Positions 6,817 to 13,900 of a DNA stretch of 15,111 bases are shown piece after piece. The DNA lies in assembly GCA_964400655.1 (NCBI GenBank), contig CAYNVN010000019.1, forward strand, positions 1-15,111. The letters run 5' to 3'. The notes under the pieces are model-generated. The model was not told the origin of the DNA, did not search any database, and saw only the letters and a list, made by a program, of their open reading frames with translations. Both the position numbers and the translations under genes were made by a program. The stretch comes from B16-G9 sp964400655. GTDB lineage: Bacteria; Bacteroidota; Bacteroidia; Bacteroidales; F082. Every line of letters starts with the position of its first letter. Position 1 is the first letter of the stretch.

Positions 6817-8007
6817 ATGAAAAAAAATATACTCTATTCTTTACCTCTGCTACTCGTTATCGGGTTGTTTTTCGTTTCCACGGTAACCAAAGCGCAAAGC
6901 AAATCCTATTGGGAAGTCAATGTTAACGGAGGACCCAGTATCTTTTTTGGCGACATCAAACAATATATGATTGTTCCCGTTTCCGAAAATGAAAATTCCT
7001 GGAGATTTGCAGCAGGATTACAATTAGGACGACAACTTTCGTACGTTTTCGGAGTTAGAGGTCAGGCTCTTTACGGACAGGTTGCAGGTACCAGAAGAGA
7101 GTGGAACAGATACTTTCAGTCCGATTACATCGAAACCAATCTTAACCTTACCGTTAATCTTAATAATATCTTTGGGAAAAAACGATCTGACAGGTTTTTA
7201 AATCTATATCTGATTACGGGAATCGGGCTTACTCAATATAATACTACCGTTTACGAACTGGGCACCAATAAAATATTGGCCGAGGTGGGAAACGGTGCAG
7301 GAAAAGGGATTAACGGACGTACCCTTGAAGGAATATTAACAGCAGGTATGGGTGCCGATTTTAGGATTACCGACAATTTTCATATTAACCTCGAGTCGGC
7401 TCACCGTGGAATGAACTCCGATGCTTTTGATCACTGGGAAAAAGGATTTCCGTTCGATATTTACAACTACACATCACTGGGATTATCGTGGCGATTTGGA
7501 TTAAAGAACAATAAACCCCCACCATATCAGTATGAAGAACCGGATAACTATTTTGAAGAAACAGAAGTTGATACAGCTAATAATGAAGCTGTAGTTGCCG
7601 GTGAAGATGAACTGGGAATTGTTGAAATAGGTGGTGCAGAACCTGTTCAGCCTCCTGCCGATTCATCAATAAATGAAACAACAGTTGTTGACGAAACTCC
7701 GGTAGTTGTTCAAACAGAACCTGCAGAACCCCAAAAACCGTTAAAACCCAATCCGGAATACAGAATACAAATCAGGGCAAAATTCGGAAAACCATTATCA
7801 AGGGAGCAATTGAGTGCACAATATGGAATTCCTGTTAACGAAATAATGGAAGACCGTCATAACGGTTATTATATCTACACGATAGGGTCGTATGCAACAT
7901 ACGACGAAGCAAAAGAGAGAAGGAACAAACTGAGGAACGTAAACGGTATTTACGATGCTTTTGTAGTGGCCTTTAATGAGTGCGGACGAATGGATAAGTT
8001 ACCGTAA
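6817..8007 (+). CDS. Outer-membrane beta-barrel protein with C-terminal SPOR-like domain
   Basis: A 396-residue envelope protein. A Sec signal peptide covers about residues 1-26 (ending TKAQ). Residues about 30-228 have the alternating aromatic/glycine pattern of a small outer-membrane barrel (GGPSIFFGDI near 38, then LGLSWRFGL ending near 230). An acidic, Pro/Val-rich linker spans about 235-312. Residues about 314-390 resemble a SPOR domain (YRIQIRAKF, then YYIYTIGSYATYDEAKERR). SPOR domains bind peptidoglycan lacking stem peptides, so the protein could tether the outer membrane to the cell wall or act at division sites; that is inference. A TAATG stop/start overlap links it to a 43-residue membrane peptide. 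A possible imperfect -7 box (TACTTTTA) lies near 6733. Exact function is unknown. Confidence 0.82.
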   Translation: MKKNILYSLPLLLVIGLFFVSTVTKAQSKSYWEVNVNGGPSIFFGDIKQYMIVPVSENENSWRFAAGLQLGRQLSYVFGVRGQALYGQVAGTRREWNRYFQSDYIETNLNLTVNLNNIFGKKRSDRFLNLYLITGIGLTQYNTTVYELGTNKILAEVGNGAGKGINGRTLEGILTAGMGADFRITDNFHINLESAHRGMNSDAFDHWEKGFPFDIYNYTSLGLSWRFGLKNNKPPPYQYEEPDNYFEETEVDTANNEAVVAGEDELGIVEIGGAEPVQPPADSSINETTVVDETPVVVQTEPAEPQKPLKPNPEYRIQIRAKFGKPLSREQLSAQYGIPVNEIMEDRHNGYYIYTIGSYATYDEAKERRNKLRNVNGIYDAFVVAFNECGRMDKLP

Positions 8008-8138
8008 TGAATAAAAACACACACAACCCGAAATACGATTATCATCCCGAAACCGATGATGCTCCTCCGGGCATAAAATGGATAATTATTGTGGCTGCCA
8101 TTGCATTTGCCATCTATTTATCATTTGTGGTGGTGTAA
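8007..8138 (+). CDS. 43-residue single-span membrane peptide, coupled to the SPOR protein gene
   Basis: This small gene begins with the ATG of a TAATG overlap with the preceding stop codon and ends TAA at 8136-8138, a dozen bases before a strong terminator. The peptide has a polar N-terminus (MNKNTHNPKYDY) and a PPG turn at 20-22. One hydrophobic helix at about 23-43 (IKWIIIVAAIAF, ending LSFVVV) suggests a tail-anchored inner-membrane protein. Overlapping start, clean terminator placement and a clear helix argue that it is real despite its size. I do not recognise the family. Co-expression with the SPOR-like outer-membrane protein suggests an envelope role. Confidence 0.65.
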   Translation: MNKNTHNPKYDYHPETDDAPPGIKWIIIVAAIAFAIYLSFVVV

Positions 8139-8149
8139 CATCAACCCAT

Positions 8150-8188
8150 AAAAAAACCTCATCTGTGAAAACAGATGAGGTTTTTTTT
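8150..8188. terminator. Strong bidirectional rho-independent terminator
   Basis: A perfect 17-base stem with a GAAA tetraloop: AAAAAAACCTCATCTGT (8150-8166) pairs with its complement at 8171-8187, followed by T8188. It sits between the convergent small membrane-peptide gene (plus) and tatA (minus), and the A- and T-flanks allow termination of both transcripts. Confidence 0.95.
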
Positions 8189-8205
8189 ATAACTTTTTCA
8201 AATAT

Positions 8206-8436
8206 CTACTTCGAAGCGGGTTCCTTTGTGTCTTCTTCCTTTTTACCGTTATCACCTTCACCCGATATACCACCTTTAAATTCCTTAACGCCTTTTCCTA
8301 TTCCACGCATTAATTCCGGAATTTTTTTACCGCCGAAAAGCAACAAAACAACCACAACTATCAAAATCACCTCATATCCGCCAAACCATCCTGCCAGTTG
8401 TAAAGAACCTGAATAAAGTAAACTAAGTATCAACAT
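8206..8436 (-). CDS. tatA: Sec-independent protein translocase protein TatA
   Basis: A TatA/TatE-family subunit that assembles with TatC to move folded proteins across the inner membrane. The 76-residue protein has a transmembrane helix at about 20-34 (EVILIVVVVLLLF, with polar Glu22 near its start), the hallmark FGGKKIPEL at 34-42, an amphipathic helix to about residue 53 (GIGKGVKEF) and a charged, disordered tail. The 20-residue stretch before the helix is longer than in E. coli TatA, but no later Met offers a shorter form. No tatC is in the window. It is transcribed divergently from the deiminase gene and shares the terminator at 8150-8188 with the convergent genes. Confidence 0.93.
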   Translation of the reverse strand: MLILSLLYSGSLQLAGWFGGYEVILIVVVVLLLFGGKKIPELMRGIGKGVKEFKGGISGEGDNGKKEEDTKEPASK

Positions 8437-8460
8437 AATTTTGTTTTTTCAATTTCCTGA

Positions 8461-8468
8461 CAAATATA
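8461..8468 (-). promoter_or_regulatory. -7 element upstream of tatA
   Basis: On the minus strand this reads TATATTTG, an exact TAnnTTTG match 24 bases before the tatA ATG. No good -33 element is seen at the usual distance. A 10-base inverted repeat shared with the divergent gene lies just upstream. Confidence 0.6.
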
Positions 8469-8480
8469 ATAGATTATCAC

Positions 8481-8519
8481 ACCTAAAAAAAGTATATGAC
8501 AACGATTTATTTTTTAGGT
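8481..8519. repeat. 10-base inverted repeat between divergent tatA and deiminase genes
   Basis: ACCTAAAAAA (8481-8490) and TTTTTTAGGT (8510-8519) are perfect inverted copies with a 19-base spacer. The right arm overlaps the proposed -7 box of the deiminase gene and the left arm lies just upstream of the tatA -7 box. The position suits an operator controlling both genes, but chance is possible because the arms are A/T-rich. Confidence 0.5.
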
Positions 8520-8522
8520 TTG
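8515..8522 (+). promoter_or_regulatory. -7 element upstream of the deiminase gene
   Basis: TAGGTTTG matches TAnnTTTG, 27 bases before the ATG at 8550. No clear -33 element is present. It overlaps the right arm of the inverted repeat at 8481-8519. Confidence 0.5.
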
Positions 8523-8549
8523 TCAAGATAGTTATAAACCCGTACCATT

Positions 8550-10538
8550 ATGAAACGTTTTTACCTGCTTTCAGTCTTGTTTATCTTTTTCATTTCAACA
8601 GGTGTTGCCCAGCACAAAAAAGATTACCACAGGCTTCATTACCTTTCGGAGGAGGAGATGACCCAACCGCTGAACAACCGCGGTTTTACACCTACCGATC
8701 CGCCCGAAGGTTTTATCCGTAACGTTGCCGAATTTGACCAGATGCAGGCGGTTATGGTACGGTACCCTTTCGGGATTCCGGTTTCACTGATTGCCGAAAT
8801 GGCTGAAGACACACGGGTTTTAACCATTGTTGCCAACGAACAACAAAAACAAAACGTATTGGGCATGTACGCTGCCAACAATGTTAATACCGATCATTGC
8901 GACTTTATGTTTGCCCCCACCGATTCGTACTGGACACGGGATTACGGCCCCTTTTTTATTTTCGACGGAAATAACAATGCGGCCATTGTTGATTTCCCCT
9001 ATAACCGTCCGCGACCCAACGACGACAACATTCCGGTGGTGCTGGCACAATATCTCAACATCGATCTTTACGGAATGAATCTTATTCACACCGGTGGTAA
9101 TTATATGTGTAATGGTATGGGACAAGCTGCATCAACCGATTTGGTACTTGACGAAAATCCGGGTTTATCCGAAGAAGATGTTGATTCTCTGGTTAATGAT
9201 TTTCTGGGAATAGAAACCTATCACATTACAGCCGATCCGTTGGGAGAATATATTAAACATGTGGATTGTTGGGGTAAGTTTTTGGCTCCCGATAAAATTT
9301 TAATCGGAAAGGTTCCCGAGTCGGACCCGCGTTACAACGACTTTGAAACCATAGCAACCTACTTTGCCAATCAAATAAGCAGCTATGGCGATCATTACAA
9401 GGTTTACCGGGTTTTTACTCCTGGAACACCGCAGGAAACCCCCTTTACCAATTCACTAATCCTGAATAAAAAAGTGCTGGTTCCCATAACCGGAAGCCCC
9501 TGGGACGAAGATGCCATTACAACCTATCAACAGGCCATGCCCGGTTACGAGATAGTAGGAGTGCAGTACAGCGGATGGCTCAATACCGATGCCCTGCACT
9601 GCCGTACCAAAGGAATTGCCGATATTAACCAGCTTTACATTTGGCATGTACCTATTTTAGGAAACCACGATTTTCAATATGGTTTCCCTCTGTCGGCAAA
9701 CATTTATAACTATAGCGGTCAGCCGGTTTATGAAGACTCGGTTTTCCTTATTTATCAAATCAATCAAAACGGTTACGATACGGTATTAATGGTTAACAAC
9801 AGCCGCGATTCGTTGGTATATAGCTCCACCATTACAGGGGCCGGGCCCGGCGATACGGTGCGGTATTATCTTTTTGCTGCCGACGCATCGGGTCATCGCG
9901 CCAACCATCCCTATATTGGGCTTCCCGACCCGCATCGGTTTGTGGTTAACGAACAGGCCCTTCATTTTGACCCCGATACCGTTTGGTTTAAAACCGTTGA
10001 TGAAATGCATAACGGTATCCCGCTCAACATTATTAATACAACCGATGACACGGTTGTTATAAACTGGATTACACAGTACGGATTAACTTTTATGTGGTAC
10101 GTATTGGACGAAGATATGCCCGATTTTCCGTACTCGTTACCCGGACACGATACTTTGTCTTTTCCGGTTTATGCCGCAAATCCTGTTCTTCGCGAGATGA
10201 TTTACGACACCATGTTTATTGAAACTCCTGACAAAACCTATAAGGAGTTGATGATGATTGACTCGGAGTTAATAGAAACCATAAAGGATTCGGAGGACAA
10301 GGATGCAGCTGTTTATCCCAATCCGTTTACCGACCGCGTAACCTTTAAATGGGATGGCTTTACCGATTATTCAATCACCATTTACGATTTGTCGGGAAAA
10401 GTGATTTATCAAAATTCAGGCGTTTCCGACAGGGTTGTATGGGATACCGATGCTACTGCGAAAATCACTTCAGGAGTTTATGTTTATACAATAAAAACCG
10501 GAAGCAATGTGGTTTCAGGAAAAATCATTAAAAAATAA
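8550..10538 (+). CDS. T9SS-exported peptidylarginine deiminase (PPAD-like)
   Basis: A 662-residue secreted enzyme of the guanidino-group-modifying superfamily (Porphyromonas-type peptidylarginine deiminase/agmatine deiminase). Such enzymes convert arginine to citrulline, or agmatine to N-carbamoylputrescine, with release of ammonia. A signal peptide covers about 1-20 (ending GVAQ). The catalytic domain spans about 50-370. It carries Trp128 and Asp131 (YWTRDYGP), Arg153/Arg155 (YNRPRPND), Tyr234, His237 and Asp239 (HVDCWGK), Asn301 and nucleophile Cys351 (ALHCRTKGI). From memory of P. gingivalis PPAD these equal W127, D130, R152/R154, Y233, H236, D238, N297 and C351, including the arginine pair that recognises a C-terminal arginine. 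An Ig-like region follows (about 380-465), then another beta-rich region (about 470-575) not expected in the shorter PPAD. A T9SS sorting domain ends it (about 588-662, YPNPF to IIKK). Peptidyl-arginine is the likelier substrate because the enzyme is exported. Agmatine remains possible. Confidence 0.88.
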   Translation: MKRFYLLSVLFIFFISTGVAQHKKDYHRLHYLSEEEMTQPLNNRGFTPTDPPEGFIRNVAEFDQMQAVMVRYPFGIPVSLIAEMAEDTRVLTIVANEQQKQNVLGMYAANNVNTDHCDFMFAPTDSYWTRDYGPFFIFDGNNNAAIVDFPYNRPRPNDDNIPVVLAQYLNIDLYGMNLIHTGGNYMCNGMGQAASTDLVLDENPGLSEEDVDSLVNDFLGIETYHITADPLGEYIKHVDCWGKFLAPDKILIGKVPESDPRYNDFETIATYFANQISSYGDHYKVYRVFTPGTPQETPFTNSLILNKKVLVPITGSPWDEDAITTYQQAMPGYEIVGVQYSGWLNTDALHCRTKGIADINQLYIWHVPILGNHDFQYGFPLSANIYNYSGQPVYEDSVFLIYQINQNGYDTVLMVNNSRDSLVYSSTITGAGPGDTVRYYLFAADASGHRANHPYIGLPDPHRFVVNEQALHFDPDTVWFKTVDEMHNGIPLNIINTTDDTVVINWITQYGLTFMWYVLDEDMPDFPYSLPGHDTLSFPVYAANPVLREMIYDTMFIETPDKTYKELMMIDSELIETIKDSEDKDAAVYPNPFTDRVTFKWDGFTDYSITIYDLSGKVIYQNSGVSDRVVWDTDATAKITSGVYVYTIKTGSNVVSGKIIKK

Positions 10539-10571
10539 TTCTCTTGAAATCCCGTTAATGACTTAATCACC

Positions 10572-10593
10572 ACAAAAACATATAAGTTTTTGT
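10572..10593. terminator. Weak AT-rich hairpin after the deiminase gene
   Basis: ACAAAAAC (10572-10579) pairs with GTTTTTGT (10586-10593) around ATATAA, about 35 bases past the stop codon. The stem has few GC pairs and no separate T-run, so it is a weak terminator candidate at best. Confidence 0.3.
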
Positions 10594-10664
10594 TGCAATG
10601 GTATAATAACCCGTTGACAATTAGGCTCCGGCTTTATTGCAGTTTACAGTTTGCCGGTAATGCT

Positions 10665-10672
10665 TACTTTTG
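10665..10672 (+). promoter_or_regulatory. -7 element upstream of the polysaccharide operon
   Basis: TACTTTTG is an exact TAnnTTTG match about 70 bases before the proposed start at 10741. No TTTG lies at the ideal -33 distance. It is the best promoter candidate for the three-gene block 10741-15043, since no comparable box is seen immediately before the second or third gene. Confidence 0.45.
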
Positions 10673-10740
10673 AAAACTTTTTTTACCTGTTGTGAATAAA
10701 CAGGCCATTTTATTTGTCAAACACATTAAACCAAATCATT

Positions 10741-12249
10741 TTGAAAAAAATAGTCAAAATTATATTACCAATTCTGCTGTTGTTTGCCATCACAGGATTG
10801 AATGCACAAAACAATGGTTTGAACATTGCTTTGGATTCGGCAAAAGCCTTGCGCAATGAAGGCCACTTTGCCAAAGCCGTAAAAACGTTGGAAGATTACA
10901 ACGCACAACACCCTGATAATATTTGGGTGATGCAACTGCTTGCCGAAACCAAATACTGGATGAAAGATTATAACGGTGCCGACAATGTTTACCGTCGTAC
11001 CATACGGCTTTACCCAAACAATTTTGAAGTAAAATATGAATATGCCCTCTTTTTATTTGCAAGGGGAGCATATAACAGTGCGCGCGAATTGTTGCTTTTG
11101 TATGTTGAGCAGAATCCCGATGTGGCGGGTGCCCAATCGCTGCTGGGAATAACCGATTATTATCTCGGTAATTTCAGAGAAGCCGAAAAATACCTGAAAA
11201 GTTCGCTGGCACTAAATCCCGGTGATAAAAAAACCAAAGAAATTTATGGTGAGGTTTTACACATTGTACGCCCCTGGTTAAAGGCCTCTGTACTTTATAC
11301 AACCGATTCACAGCCCATGGATATGTTGAAACCTTCCCTTTCGGCAGGATGGTACCGGTCGCACTTTTTGAATTTATCCGTTGGAGCTACTTACAACCGG
11401 TTTTCAGCCGATACGATTACATCAAAAATGACCGGTTTTAAAATACAAAACGATTTTACTTTTCCAAAGGCGGGATTTAAAGCATCGGTATGGGCCGGTG
11501 GTTTTTTTACTTCAATCAACAGCGGGTCTGATTTTATATGGGGTGTAACTGTTGACAAAAGCGTATTGAAGAACATCCATATCAGGGCAGGCGCAAACCA
11601 AATGCCTTATACCTATACCATTGCAAGCATTAAAAAGCCGTTTGTACGAAACAGTGTTAACGCTTCAATATCGTACGAAAAAACCGATGGCTGGAATGCC
11701 GACATCGGTTATATCGGTGATTTCTTTCCTGACGACAACCATGTACAAACCGGATATGCCTGGGTGTTGAGCCCGTCGTTAAAATTTTCGGTTTTCAAAA
11801 TAAATGTGGGATATGCTTTTAATTATGCCGATGCAAAAGAGAGCCGATTTGTTTCGGAAAAATCATTGAAAGACATTCTTTCTGAATTCAAACCCAATCA
11901 GCAAATCGCCGGTATCTACGATCCTTATTATACCCCCGAAAAACAATATTCCAACTCCCTGCTGGCAAATTTGTTTATCATCCCGACAAAAACCATCAAT
12001 ATAAAACTACATGCCTCTGTGGGTTTTTATTCCAGAGCCATGAATCCCTATCTTTTTATTGATAAAGCGATAGGAGAACTATTTATCAATCGCGATTTTT
12101 ACGAAGAGTCGTTCACCCCCATGGATATTGGTTTTGATTTTAACGCCGATTTGACCGACAAACTGATGTTAAATTTATCGTATCAATATTTGCAAACATT
12201 TTATTTCGACAGCAACAATTTCAATATTGGGTTAAAAATATATTTTTAA
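10741..12249 (+). CDS. TPR plus outer-membrane beta-barrel protein (YaiO/PgaA-like exporter)
   Basis: Read from TTG at 10741 this is 502 residues. An earlier in-frame TTG (10714) would add nine residues ahead of the signal peptide. No ATG fits, and the later TTG gives a classical signal peptide (KKIVKIILP, then TGLNAQ, cleavage near residue 22). Residues about 25-165 form three to four tetratricopeptide repeats (YNGADNVYRRTIRLYPNN, YLGNFREAEKYLKSSLALNP). Residues about 178-502 alternate polar and aromatic residues with frequent glycine and end in a terminal Phe (IGLKIYF), as in outer-membrane barrels. TPR followed by a barrel resembles YaiO-family proteins and, in miniature, the exporters PgaA and BcsC. 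It precedes the GT2 synthase gene by one base, which suggests that the barrel exports the product and the TPRs bind partners or glycan in the periplasm. That role is inference; substrate is unknown. Confidence 0.82.
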   Translation: MKKIVKIILPILLLFAITGLNAQNNGLNIALDSAKALRNEGHFAKAVKTLEDYNAQHPDNIWVMQLLAETKYWMKDYNGADNVYRRTIRLYPNNFEVKYEYALFLFARGAYNSARELLLLYVEQNPDVAGAQSLLGITDYYLGNFREAEKYLKSSLALNPGDKKTKEIYGEVLHIVRPWLKASVLYTTDSQPMDMLKPSLSAGWYRSHFLNLSVGATYNRFSADTITSKMTGFKIQNDFTFPKAGFKASVWAGGFFTSINSGSDFIWGVTVDKSVLKNIHIRAGANQMPYTYTIASIKKPFVRNSVNASISYEKTDGWNADIGYIGDFFPDDNHVQTGYAWVLSPSLKFSVFKINVGYAFNYADAKESRFVSEKSLKDILSEFKPNQQIAGIYDPYYTPEKQYSNSLLANLFIIPTKTINIKLHASVGFYSRAMNPYLFIDKAIGELFINRDFYEESFTPMDIGFDFNADLTDKLMLNLSYQYLQTFYFDSNNFNIGLKIYF

Positions 12250-12250
12250 T

Positions 12251-13840
12251 ATGCGAAGGAAAAAGGACAAAAACTTCTGGAAATTCAGAGAGGCACGCGG
12301 GGTTACCAATATGGACCGGTTTATTTATCTCGTTCTGTTTTTTGCCGGTATTTTCAGCATAATCCGTTTTGGCGACTGGTGGTTTCGTGCCGAACATGTT
12401 GAGTCGCTTCCGTTATTTATTCTTTTGTCGTTAATAACATGGTATGGAATTACACGTACCTTTCTTATATGGGTTAACTACTTAAAAGTTAAAAAGCCTG
12501 AATTTGTTCCTGCCGAAAAGGGGTTGAAAGTGGCCATTTTTACCACCAGCTCGCCCGGCGAACCACTTAGTATGTTCGACAAAACACTGGAAGCCTGCGC
12601 CAACATCACCTATCCGCATACCACCTATTTGTTGGACGATACACAGGATCCGGCCTTTAAAAAGATAGCAGAAAAACATGGAGCGGTATGGCTTAATCTT
12701 GTGGGACTGCCCGGTGCCAAAGCCGGAAAAGTAAATGCCGCATTAAAAATGATTGAGGAAGATTTTGTTTTGATTATGGACCCCGACCATATTCCGTTTC
12801 CCAATTTCCTCGATAATGTTCTGGGTTATTTTAAGGATGAAAATGTGGGATTTGTTCAGGTAGCCCAAACCTATTACAATCAATACCGCTCGTTTACCGC
12901 CAAAGGTGCGGCGGAACAAACTTATACCTTTTACGGGCCAACGCTGATGGGGCTGTTCGGATACGGATCGAGTGTGGCCATCGGTGCAAACTGTACTTTT
13001 CGTAAAAAGGCACTGGAATCCATCGGAGGTCACGGTATCGGGCTTGCCGAAGATTTAATAACCTCTATACGCCTCCATGCAAAGGGATGGAAATCAATTT
13101 ACACGCCGGTGGTTGTTAGCCGCGGGCTGGTTCCCGAAGATTTTGGCTCCTTTTGTAAACAACAGTTAAAATGGTCGAGGGGTGTGTTTGAAGTGCTGTT
13201 TACCGAAATTCCTCAGTTATACAAGGGGCTTAATTTTTGGCAGCGCCTGTCCTATCTTACCATCAGCACTTACTATCTGGTGGGTTTGACCAGCTTTTTA
13301 TTTTTCACCATTCCATTCCTCTATTTTTGGATGGGTGTGTTGCCGGCCAATATGAACTTTGGTGATTTTATTATACAGGGAGCTCCCATTGCCGTTATTG
13401 CCATCGCCATTTACCTGTTTGTGCAACGATGGCTTTCTCACCCCGATGCCGAAAGAGGTTTTCACTGGCGTGGAATGATTTTAAAAACGGCTACGTGGCC
13501 TGTATTTTTACTGGGAAGCCTGCTGGCGCTGGTAAATGCCGATATACCGTATATCCCCACGGCAAAAAAAGCCGTGAAGGGTTTAAGCCCCTTTACCCGC
13601 CCGCTGATACTGCATGTCGTCGTTTTCTTTTTAACCTTGATATATGTTATTTACGACAGGCTTACTTCCGTTTCGGAAGGTGTACTGGGCTTAACCAGCG
13701 ATAAGATATGGGGAATGTTTGCCTTTGCTTTTGTGTCGGTAATTTTGGTTATTGGCGGAATATTTGCCGCTTTTGAATCAAAAAACCTGCCCGAAGAAGA
13801 ACCCTGGCAAAAGGTTGATTTGAATAAAATAGAAACTTAA
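12251..13840 (+). CDS. Processive GT2 polysaccharide synthase, integral membrane
   Basis: A 529-residue inner-membrane glycosyltransferase of family 2 (cellulose/hyaluronan synthase type), which links sugars from nucleotide-sugar donors and threads the chain through its own channel. Two membrane helices lie at about 24-42 and 54-75. The cytosolic GT-A domain spans about 92-310. It shows LLDD (Asp129/130), the metal-binding DPD (Asp177-Asp179), AEDL (267-268, at the place of the catalytic TED acid) and QQLKW (304-308, the Q-x-x-R-W-type signature of processive enzymes). At least five helices follow at about 335-515. IPTAKK (435-440) falls where BcsA has its FxVTxK gating loop. There is no PilZ domain, so direct c-di-GMP control is not evident. 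The gene starts one base after the TPR-barrel stop codon, so translation is probably coupled. The sugar cannot be read from sequence; the GH26-like neighbour hints at a mannan- or glucan-type beta-linked chain. Confidence 0.9.
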   Translation: MRRKKDKNFWKFREARGVTNMDRFIYLVLFFAGIFSIIRFGDWWFRAEHVESLPLFILLSLITWYGITRTFLIWVNYLKVKKPEFVPAEKGLKVAIFTTSSPGEPLSMFDKTLEACANITYPHTTYLLDDTQDPAFKKIAEKHGAVWLNLVGLPGAKAGKVNAALKMIEEDFVLIMDPDHIPFPNFLDNVLGYFKDENVGFVQVAQTYYNQYRSFTAKGAAEQTYTFYGPTLMGLFGYGSSVAIGANCTFRKKALESIGGHGIGLAEDLITSIRLHAKGWKSIYTPVVVSRGLVPEDFGSFCKQQLKWSRGVFEVLFTEIPQLYKGLNFWQRLSYLTISTYYLVGLTSFLFFTIPFLYFWMGVLPANMNFGDFIIQGAPIAVIAIAIYLFVQRWLSHPDAERGFHWRGMILKTATWPVFLLGSLLALVNADIPYIPTAKKAVKGLSPFTRPLILHVVVFFLTLIYVIYDRLTSVSEGVLGLTSDKIWGMFAFAFVSVILVIGGIFAAFESKNLPEEEPWQKVDLNKIET

Positions 13841-13900
13841 CACGTTACGGCTAAGCAATGATCATGTAACATAAGTATCGACGAATAAAACAAAAAAAAT

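Noticed and set aside
10608..10616. TATAAT-like hexamer near 10601-10610 as a classical -10 promoter box
   Set aside because: Bacteroidota housekeeping sigma factors prefer TAnnTTTG, and a matching box lies closer to the gene at 10665-10672.
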